DNA from: an uncultured Collinsella sp. | Lineage (GTDB): Bacteria; Actinomycetota; Coriobacteriia; Coriobacteriales; Coriobacteriaceae | Reading direction: 5' to 3' | DNA length: 11,043 bases | Assembly (NCBI GenBank): GCA_937981515.1 | Contig: CALJNY010000242.1 | Coordinates: 1-11,043 of the forward strand | Shown here: positions 6,068 to 11,043 of the stretch, in pieces | Layout: every line of letters starts with the position of its first letter | Numbering within the stretch: position 1 is the first letter of the stretch | Made by a program: the position numbers and the translations under genes | The notes under the pieces: model-generated | Database searches by the model: none | What the model was told of the DNA's origin: nothing | Seen by the model: the letters and a program-made list of their open reading frames with translations, nothing else

Positions 6068-6744
6068 CTATCGCTACTCGATGGCTTCGGTTCTGCCGTC
6101 CCGTCATTCCGGTTGCATCCAGTTTTCGGTGCCGTCTCGAATCGAGTGCCGCCAGGTGACACCCTGTCGCGTTTCGTCGGCTTCGGTGACAAAAGTCGGG
6201 ACAACTCCAAAAACTATTTTCGAACTCAGGGCTTTGAGTTTTTGTTTTAGTCCCAAAGGGCGCGGCGGGATGCCTTTGAAGGCTCGATAGCGCCGAAACG
6301 CCCGTTTTGAAACTCAAATGCCTTTTCGCCTGCAAGACGCCAGCTGCAATAGGAAGTGAATCAACGCAGGTGGCTTTCAAACAGTTTGCAAAACTGCAGG
6401 TCGCAGGTCATCATTGCCAGTAGGAGAAATGAGTAGTCTCAGGTGGCTTGCTCATGAGTTGACTAACGGGATTTGAGATTACGCTGACGTCCGGAATCGC
6501 TTCGAGCACGGCGTTAAGTTTTTGGGGTTTGGGCGCAGCCCCTGCACCCGCGAGCGCGGGCCTTAAGCCCGCCGAGAGAGTGACGCGTCGAAAACGAAAG
6601 GGAAAGAGAGAAGGGGCCGTTCCTATCATTCAGGTTGCGACCGAAGAAGACAAGGAGACCCCCTGTGCCTGAATGATGCCCCACAGACCGCGTCCGACCG
6701 AGCTCAAGCCGAGCTTTTCCTGACGTCCGCCTTCGCGGAGATGA
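6068..6744. other. Non-coding stretch between rplX terminator and IS relic
   Basis: No reading frame here shows a recognisable family, start signal or typical codon use. Visible structure is limited. An AT-rich inverted repeat AACTCA/TGAGTT (6223-6228 with 6235-6240) is followed by a T-rich run and could be a weak terminator. A tight inverted repeat CAGTTT-GCA-AAACTG spans 6382-6396. GCAGGTC occurs twice in tandem at 6396-6409. CAGGTGGCTT occurs at 6367-6376 and again at 6440-6449. GC-rich short hairpins lie around 6549-6575. Composition is uneven, from AT-rich patches near 6200-6250 to GC-rich ones near 6535-6580. It may be decayed sequence or an intergenic element. Confidence 0.5.
6625..6677. 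repeat. 10-bp inverted repeat near the IS relic end
   Basis: ATCATTCAGG (6625-6634) is the perfect inverse complement of CCTGAATGAT (6668-6677), separated by 33 bases. It lies just beyond the 3' end of the recognisable transposase homology on the minus strand. It might be part of the insertion-sequence end or a stem-loop terminator of the transposase transcript. I cannot match it to a known IS terminus from memory. Confidence 0.4.
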
Positions 6745-7258
6745 TGGCTGGATTGGCTATGGATTGGCAACACCAATTTGGACGATTCCGGGAGGGGCGG
6801 TCCCGCCTCCCTGAACTCGACCGGCGACATGTAGCCCAGTGTCGAGTGGATCCTGAAGTTGTTGTACCAGTGCACGTAATCCGAGAGCTTGGCTCGGAGC
6901 TCGCGCGTCCCTCCTCGGTCCTGCGGAGTGGCCGACGATCTCCCCGTTGCAGAGGTCGACGAGCAGGCAGACGTAGTTCCACGACGCCCCGACGCGCACG
7001 GAGGCCAGGTCGCTGCATATATGGGTGCGCGGCGCCCTGCCGCCGAAGCCGCGCGCGACGACGTTCGGCACGTCGGCCTCGTTGACCGCCCCGGGGTGCA
7101 CCTTGAACCTCTTCCTGCCGTATGTGCCGGCCAGGCCGTTCTCCCTCATGATGCGGCAGACGCGGCGCCGGCTGACGGTAACGCCCGACCTCCCGGGCGA
7201 CGCCTTGATCTTGCGCGATCCGTTCCGGCCCTTGCTGGCGGCGTGCGCCGCCGCAGCC
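6745..7258 (-). pseudogene. IS3-family (IS150-like) transposase OrfB relic
   Basis: On the minus strand one frame reads SRRRVCRIMRENGLAGTYGRKRFK and then SDLASVRVGASWNYVCLLVD with NGEIVGHSAGPRRDA: the pre-core and first part of an rve integrase domain. Near 6902-6908 the frame changes and resumes as RELRAKLSDYVHWYNNFRI with HSTLGYMSPVEFREAG, the family C-terminus. About 70-80 residues normally between these parts are missing, including the second D (HTDRG region) and the E of the DDE triad. The N-terminal part of OrfB and all of OrfA are also absent; recognisable homology stops near 7250, where a nucleosidase fragment begins on the other strand. The relic cannot encode an active transposase. 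A short shared GCGC at the break suggests deletion through microhomology. Outer limits are approximate. Confidence 0.88.
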
Positions 7259-7261
7259 GCC

Positions 7262-7549
7262 GTCGCCCCCGACATTAAGGTCCTCGAGGGCCGCGTCGTT
7301 TCCGGCGACCAGTTCGTCTCGCCCGCGGAACAGAAGGCGCGCATCCTCGCGACCTTCGGCGACCTGTGCTGCGAGATGGTGGGCTGCACCATCGTGCAGG
7401 CCGCCTATCTCAACGGTGTGCCCCTCGTCGTCGCGCGCGCCATCAGCGACAAGCCCTGCGCCGAGGGCCAGGTCGTCGACTACAACACCTTCGAGAAGAA
7501 GACCGTCTTCGACTGCGCCCACATCGCCGCGCGCATGGTTAAGCTTTAG
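7262..7549 (+). pseudogene. mtnN: MTA/SAH nucleosidase, C-terminal fragment
   Basis: The frame reads IKVLEGRVVSGDQFVSPAEQK, then CCEMVGCTIVQAAYLNGVPLVVARAISDK, matching the C-terminal part of 5'-methylthioadenosine/S-adenosylhomocysteine nucleosidase, which hydrolyses these by-products of S-adenosylmethionine use. The catalytic aspartate of RAISD is present (codon 7448-7450). Roughly 95 residues remain of about 230; the N-terminal part, including the adenine-binding start of the domain, is gone at the IS junction near 7250-7262. The usual EMEG motif is EMVG here (V codon 7379-7381), replacing the glutamate that contacts the ribose, which points to relaxed selection. The frame runs on upstream into the IS, but that part is the reverse complement of transposase. 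Assigning the family is fairly secure. Confidence 0.8.
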
Positions 7550-7606
7550 GCCCTGCGCGCCGGGGCCCTTCTTTATGTTGGGACCCCGGCGCGCAGGGCC
7601 CTTTCC
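7549..7606 (+). terminator. Very GC-rich hairpin after the nucleosidase fragment
   Basis: A perfect 17-bp helix joins 7549-7565 to 7584-7600, starting at the last base of the TAG stop. CCC (7566-7568) and GGG (7580-7582) can add three pairs past a single bulged A. The loop is T-rich, and only CTTTCC follows the stem, so termination may depend on stem strength. It probably ended the original nucleosidase transcript and insulates the next gene. Confidence 0.65.
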
Positions 7607-7610
7607 AAAG

Positions 7611-7636
7611 CGAAGTGTCGAGCCGAAGTGTTGAGC
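7611..7636. repeat. Tandem 13-bp repeat upstream of the LevR-type gene
   Basis: CGAAGTGTCGAGC (7611-7623) is followed immediately by CGAAGTGTTGAGC (7624-7636), differing at one base. It lies about 110 bases upstream of the regulator's -10-like element, within a 226-base gap that otherwise holds the 7549-7600 hairpin. It could be a pair of upstream binding sites or a simple duplication. Confidence 0.55.
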
Positions 7637-7745
7637 GTCGGCCCTGAATGTTCAATGGCCGTTGTTTTCTGCCCCTCAAGTGGTGAACTTCTCCTCGGGG
7701 CTGTTGATTCCCCCACGCGCCCCCTTCCGTTCTCTGTGTTCCCCT

Positions 7746-7767
7746 TATACTCCTTGTACAAGGAGGT
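7746..7767 (+). promoter_or_regulatory. -10-like box, 16-bp palindrome and SD of the regulator gene
   Basis: CTCCTTGTACAAGGAG (7750-7765) is a perfect palindrome. Its 3' half supplies the Shine-Dalgarno AAGGAGGT (7760-7767), 8 bases before ATG 7776. Its 5' end overlaps TATACT (7746-7751), a good -10 hexamer; no convincing -35 is seen at 16-18 bases upstream. As DNA it looks like an operator for a dimeric repressor or autoregulator. As RNA it would hide the ribosome-binding site, but only if transcription starts upstream of it. Confidence 0.55.
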
Positions 7768-7775
7768 AAGAAGTC

Positions 7776-10517
7776 ATGGACAAGACCGCACAGGACAGCT
7801 TGGCAAAGAAGCCCGTCGACATGAGGGACAGGATTCTCGAGCATCTCGAGGCCCTCACCTCTGCCGTCTCGCTCGACGACCTTGCCCGTCTGTCCACCTC
7901 CGACATCGCCGAGACGCTCATCATCTCCAGGAGTCTGGCGAGCCAGTACCTCAACGACCTTGTTCGCGCCGGCCTTGTGGTTAAGGTGGCGGGCAGGCCT
8001 GTCCGTTATTTTCATCGCCGCGCGTTCCAGAAGCGTTTTCAGGTAAAGCTCTCTGCAAGCGAGTACGCCTCGCTCGCCGACCTCATCCAGGCGACGGGAA
8101 TCGCCGATCACCGTGACTTCGCGCGTGCCGTGGGCTTCGACCTTAGCCTCAGCTCCGTTGTCGAGCAGTGCAAGGCAGCGGTTCAGTACCCTCCGTTCGG
8201 CCTGCCCATCCTCTTGAGCGGCGGCGTGGGTGTCGGTAAGTCTTTCCTTTCTCGCCTTGTGTACGAGTGCGGCAAGAACCAGGGCTTGCTGTCCCGCGAC
8301 TCCTCCTATGTGCGCATCGACTGCGCCGGGGTCCCGGACGCCGCCTCGTTCAACGGGCTTCTTGACGAGTCGATCGCGAAATCGCGCGGGGGTGTGGTCT
8401 TTGTCAACGGCATCGAGGCACTCTCTCCCTCTGCGATGGAACACTGCCTTGCGACGGCCCTCGGGCTCGATGCCTCCCAGGATGCGCCGCGCGCTCGCCT
8501 CGTTCTTTCGACGACGCTTTCCGCCGATGACCCGAAGGTTTCCTCGGCCTACAGCAAAATGCCCATCTGTGCCCGCGTCCCCTCACTCAAGGAGCGGACC
8601 CCCGAGGAGCGCGAGGATCTCATCTTGAGCTTCCTGCGCAGCGAGTGGTGCCGAATCGGTTCTGATGTGAAGATCAGCCGCGGCGCATACCGTTGCCTCG
8701 TGAACGCGGACTTTTCCGATAACATCGCCGGCTTGCGCGCCTGCGTGACGAACTGCTGCGCCAAAGCGTTCCTCAATCGCGAGGGCGACTACGTCGTCGT
8801 TCGCCCGTATCTTCTTCCCAGCGGACTCCTCTCCTCCGCGCAGATCGATCAACAGCCCGACGATGGCGTTCTGATCGACGCGTCCCTGGATGCCGCCGAG
8901 AGCACAGGGCCGGTCGAGCAGGCGCTCGATGCCCTGTGCTCTCTCGATGAGCGATTCTGCGCCGGGGAGCTCTCTGTCTCCGAGCTTGTCTCGCAAGCTG
9001 TCTCCGCTGTGCGCGGCGTTGAGGATCACTTGATCTTCGGCCACGGCGTCGCCTCATCGAGGTCGCGCGCCTTCGAGCGCGTCGTGGGCGCGGTCCTTGC
9101 CGACGCAGGCTCTTCTTATGGCATCGAGCTTTCGAGGAAGGTCACTTTTCTACTGGCCCAGGAGATTTGCCTGCAGTTGTGGCCGGGCATCGGCCTGGCT
9201 AAGCGAAAGTCTGCCTGTGCGGAGCAAATTTCCCATCTCCTCGGTGCCGTGACCTCCGAATTGCCGTTTGCCTCGAGCGTCTCCGATCAGGTCGCCGCAG
9301 ACATGGAAGGGGCGCTCGGAATCTCGCTCGATCACTTCACGAAGACGCTTCTGACGTTGTGCGTCGCATCGGAGTCTCGCGACGCGAAGGCCCTTCGGAC
9401 GCTCTGCGTCATCTTGTCACACGGCTACTCGACGGCGACGAGCGTCGCCGACGCGGCGAACCGTATGCTCGGCGTGCATGTGTACGAGGCGGTCGACATG
9501 CCCTACGACCAGCAGCTGAAGGACATCGTCGGTCCGCTCCAGCGCCTCGTCGACCGCCATTCCTACTGCACCGGGGTCGTGTTTCTTGTTGACATGGGCT
9601 CTTTGGAGGAGGCCTATAAGGCCCTCGAGAACGTTACCGACTCCACCATCGGGGTGGTGAACAACGTCTCCACCGGGCTCGCGCTCGAGATCGGGTCCGG
9701 GCTGCTCGGCGGCAAGTCCATCGCCGAGGTTCTTGGCGATGCGACCGCCGTGTGCGTGACGCACTGCAAGGTAATCGAGCGCGTCAACCGTGAGGACGCC
9801 ATCGTCTTCTGCTCCGAGTCCGGGGTCGACGCGGCCGAGAGGATACGTCAGCTCGTCTCGCAGAGCCTCCCGCGCACCATAGGCGCGCGCCTGCTCACGA
9901 GGCCCTTCAAGCAGCTTGCCGCGAACGGGTCGAACGACGCCGTTTTCTCCGAGCACCGCGTCTGCGCCGTCATCGGCACGGGAGACCCCAGGATTGCCTC
10001 CGTTCCCTTCGTCGCCCTCGAAGACATTATGTCGACGGCGTCCGCCTCGAAGGTCGATGCCGTGTTCGGCAGGTGGCTCGACGTCTCCGAGCTCGCTTCT
10101 TTCCACGAGAAGCTGCTTTCGAATATGACGCTGCAGAACGTTATCCGCTCCATCACCATCCTCGACCCGGAGCGGCTGTTCCACGAGATCGAGAGCGCCG
10201 TGCACGAGCTTCAGCGCAGAACGGGCGAGAAGATCAGCAGCAACGCCATCATCGGGCTGTACGTTCACCTCTGTTGCCTCGTCGAGCGCCTCGTCACCCG
10301 CAACCCCATCGAGACCTACGTCGGCCAGGATCGCTTCGAGGAAGAGCACATCGACTTCATCGAGTCCTTCAGGCAGAGTTTCTCGAGCATCTCGACGCGC
10401 TATCGCGTGGAGGTTCCTGTAAGCGAGATCGCCTACGTCTTCGACTACATCAGCGTGAGCGCCGCCCCGGCGCGAGAGGAGCGTCTCGGCTCCTCGAGCC
10501 TCCTGTTCGATGAGTGA
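7776..10517 (+). CDS. LevR-type PRD/AAA+ transcriptional regulator of a PTS operon
   Basis: The 913-residue protein follows the LevR plan. Residues about 15-85 form a helix-turn-helix (IISRSLASQYLNDLVRAGLV, then GRPVRYFHRR). About 118-345 form an AAA+ domain with Walker A GGVGVGKS at 149-156 and a conserved LKERTPEER stretch. About 380-480 is a weak PRD-like helical region. About 543-660 is an EIIA-Man-like domain with His549 in ILSHGYS and the VFLVDMGSL strand. About 672-760 is a EIIB-Gat-like domain with Cys679. About 805-905 is a PRD with His831 in YVHLCCLVERL. Such proteins activate PTS operons and are tuned by phosphorylation of these His residues. Two oddities: Walker B reads VVFVNGIEAL (205-215), with Asn211 and Gly212 where D and E are expected, and only 20 residues separate DCA (182-184) from it, so the GAFTGA loop that contacts sigma-54 is missing. 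The EIIB gene 121 bases downstream is the likely target. Confidence 0.88.
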   Translation: MDKTAQDSLAKKPVDMRDRILEHLEALTSAVSLDDLARLSTSDIAETLIISRSLASQYLNDLVRAGLVVKVAGRPVRYFHRRAFQKRFQVKLSASEYASLADLIQATGIADHRDFARAVGFDLSLSSVVEQCKAAVQYPPFGLPILLSGGVGVGKSFLSRLVYECGKNQGLLSRDSSYVRIDCAGVPDAASFNGLLDESIAKSRGGVVFVNGIEALSPSAMEHCLATALGLDASQDAPRARLVLSTTLSADDPKVSSAYSKMPICARVPSLKERTPEEREDLILSFLRSEWCRIGSDVKISRGAYRCLVNADFSDNIAGLRACVTNCCAKAFLNREGDYVVVRPYLLPSGLLSSAQIDQQPDDGVLIDASLDAAESTGPVEQALDALCSLDERFCAGELSVSELVSQAVSAVRGVEDHLIFGHGVASSRSRAFERVVGAVLADAGSSYGIELSRKVTFLLAQEICLQLWPGIGLAKRKSACAEQISHLLGAVTSELPFASSVSDQVAADMEGALGISLDHFTKTLLTLCVASESRDAKALRTLCVILSHGYSTATSVADAANRMLGVHVYEAVDMPYDQQLKDIVGPLQRLVDRHSYCTGVVFLVDMGSLEEAYKALENVTDSTIGVVNNVSTGLALEIGSGLLGGKSIAEVLGDATAVCVTHCKVIERVNREDAIVFCSESGVDAAERIRQLVSQSLPRTIGARLLTRPFKQLAANGSNDAVFSEHRVCAVIGTGDPRIASVPFVALEDIMSTASASKVDAVFGRWLDVSELASFHEKLLSNMTLQNVIRSITILDPERLFHEIESAVHELQRRTGEKISSNAIIGLYVHLCCLVERLVTRNPIETYVGQDRFEEEHIDFIESFRQSFSSISTRYRVEVPVSEIAYVFDYISVSAAPAREERLGSSSLLFDE

Positions 10518-10536
10518 CCCCCCGCGCCGTCACGAT

Positions 10537-10566
10537 CTGACCGCGCGTCTTCAATAATCCGATAAT
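10537..10566 (+). promoter_or_regulatory. Possible sigma-70-type promoter of the PTS genes
   Basis: CTGACC (10537-10542) resembles a -35 box (four of six consensus bases). After 18 bases comes GATAAT (10561-10566), five of six for -10. ATAATCC is repeated at 10554-10560 and 10562-10568 around the -10. No -24/-12 (GG-N10-GC) sigma-54 promoter was found in the 121-base gap. The call rests on short hexamers only. Confidence 0.35.
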
Positions 10567-10575
10567 CCCTCGCCC

Positions 10576-10596
10576 GGCGCGAATCCGGATAGCGCC
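10576..10596. repeat. Nested inverted repeat in the PTS leader
   Basis: GGCGC (10576-10580) and GCGCC (10592-10596) are inverted and enclose the palindrome ATCCGGAT (10583-10590). The element lies downstream of the possible -10 box, where a repressor or antiterminator site would be plausible. No T-run follows, so it is not an intrinsic terminator. Confidence 0.4.
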
Positions 10597-10638
10597 AAGG
10601 CAGTGCTGAATGAAAAACTTGATTTGATAGGAGCAAAC

Positions 10639-11043
10639 ATGAGTGTTGTTATGGCACGAATCGACAATCGCCTGCTTCACGGCATCATCGTGACGCAGTG
10701 GGCCCCGGTGTCGGGCGCAACCCGAGTCATGGTCATCGACGACAAGGTCGCCGGCGACGAGGTCCTGAAGTCCACCATGAGGATGGCGCGCCCCGCGGGC
10801 ATGGCCGTCTCGATCATCTCCGAGGAGACCGCGCTCAAGAACTTCGCGGCGGGCAAGTACGACCGCGAGAAGGTCTTTGTCATCGCCAAGGAACCCGAGA
10901 CGATGCTTCACCTGGTCGAGTCGGGCATCGAGCTCCCGTCGCTGATCGTCGGCGGCTCTCTTGTCAAGGAGGGCGGCGTCCAGCTCACCCAGCGCGCCTA
11001 TGCCTCCGCCGAGAACGTCCAAAGCTACAAGGCGCTCATCGCC
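10639..11043 (+). CDS. PTS mannose/fructose/sorbose family EIIB, 5' part
   Basis: This cytoplasmic component passes phosphate from EIIA to the sugar taken up by EIIC/EIID. The visible 135 residues start MSVVMARIDNRLLHGIIVTQW. His14 in RLLHG matches the phosphorylated histidine of the family motif RhDDRLIHGQV. The stretch MVIDDKVAGDEVLKSTMRMA and the later LPSLIVGGSLV fit the sorbose-type IIB fold. ATG 10639 follows ATAGGAG with 4-5 bases between. The gene runs past the window end; the family is about 160 residues, so some 25-30 are missing. Substrate cannot be told from this part: mannose, fructose, sorbose and amino-sugar systems all share it. Its place right after a LevR-type gene suggests a regulated PTS operon, with EIIC and EIID expected downstream. 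Confidence 0.93.
   Translation, partial: MSVVMARIDNRLLHGIIVTQWAPVSGATRVMVIDDKVAGDEVLKSTMRMARPAGMAVSIISEETALKNFAAGKYDREKVFVIAKEPETMLHLVESGIELPSLIVGGSLVKEGGVQLTQRAYASAENVQSYKALIA

Noticed and set aside
6223..6248. An AT-rich terminator in the gap after rplX
   Set aside because: The 6-bp stem is weak and there is no gene that would need it; recorded only within the gap description.
6018..6380. A 120-residue reading frame on the minus strand
   Set aside because: It overlaps the rplX terminator and has no family resemblance or start signal.
6411..6629. A 72-residue reading frame on the minus strand
   Set aside because: No recognisable family, no clear ribosome-binding site, and a low-complexity stretch in the middle. 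It could be part of an intergenic repeat, but there is no support for a protein.
7025..7261. The upstream part of the plus-strand frame leading into the nucleosidase fragment
   Set aside because: It is the reverse complement of the transposase frame, so it is not nucleosidase sequence.

Overview
The window is a chromosomal segment of a high-GC Gram-positive bacterium. Protein wording and gene order suggest Actinomycetota, class Coriobacteriia, with a Collinsella-like genome the best guess; this is recognition from memory, not a search. It joins two unrelated blocks across the remains of an insertion sequence.

Block 1 (1-6067, all + strand) is the S10 ribosomal protein cluster and the start of the spc cluster: rplC, rplD, rplW, rplB, rpsS, rplV, rpsC, rplP, rpmC, rpsQ, rplN, rplX. 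Most genes are tightly packed or overlap by one base. Three gaps are long and contain strong potential RNA structure: the more than 200 bases before rplC, the 179 bases between rplW and rplB, and the 118 bases between rpsQ and rplN. The first two share a near-identical motif of about 27 bases. These gaps look like cis-regulatory leaders at internal points of the operon and are the most interesting part of the window. Transcription appears to end at a strong intrinsic terminator right after rplX, where most bacteria continue with rplE, rpsN, rpsH and the rest of spc.

The middle (6068-7600) holds about 680 bases with no convincing gene, then an IS3-family transposase relic on the minus strand. 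The relic has lost its catalytic core and is frameshifted. It abuts the C-terminal part of a 5'-methylthioadenosine/S-adenosylhomocysteine nucleosidase gene on the plus strand, which also carries a substitution at a normally conserved glutamate. A very GC-rich hairpin follows.

Block 2 (7600-11043, + strand) is a sugar phosphotransferase (PTS) locus: a 913-residue LevR-type regulator, then the start of a mannose/fructose/sorbose-family EIIB gene that runs off the window. The regulator keeps the LevR domain order, but its AAA+ domain lacks the sigma-54-contacting GAFTGA loop and the acidic Walker B residues. The upstream region of the EIIB gene shows a possible sigma-70-type promoter and no -24/-12 promoter, so activation here probably does not use sigma-54. 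A perfect 16-base palindrome overlaps the regulator's -10-like element and Shine-Dalgarno sequence.
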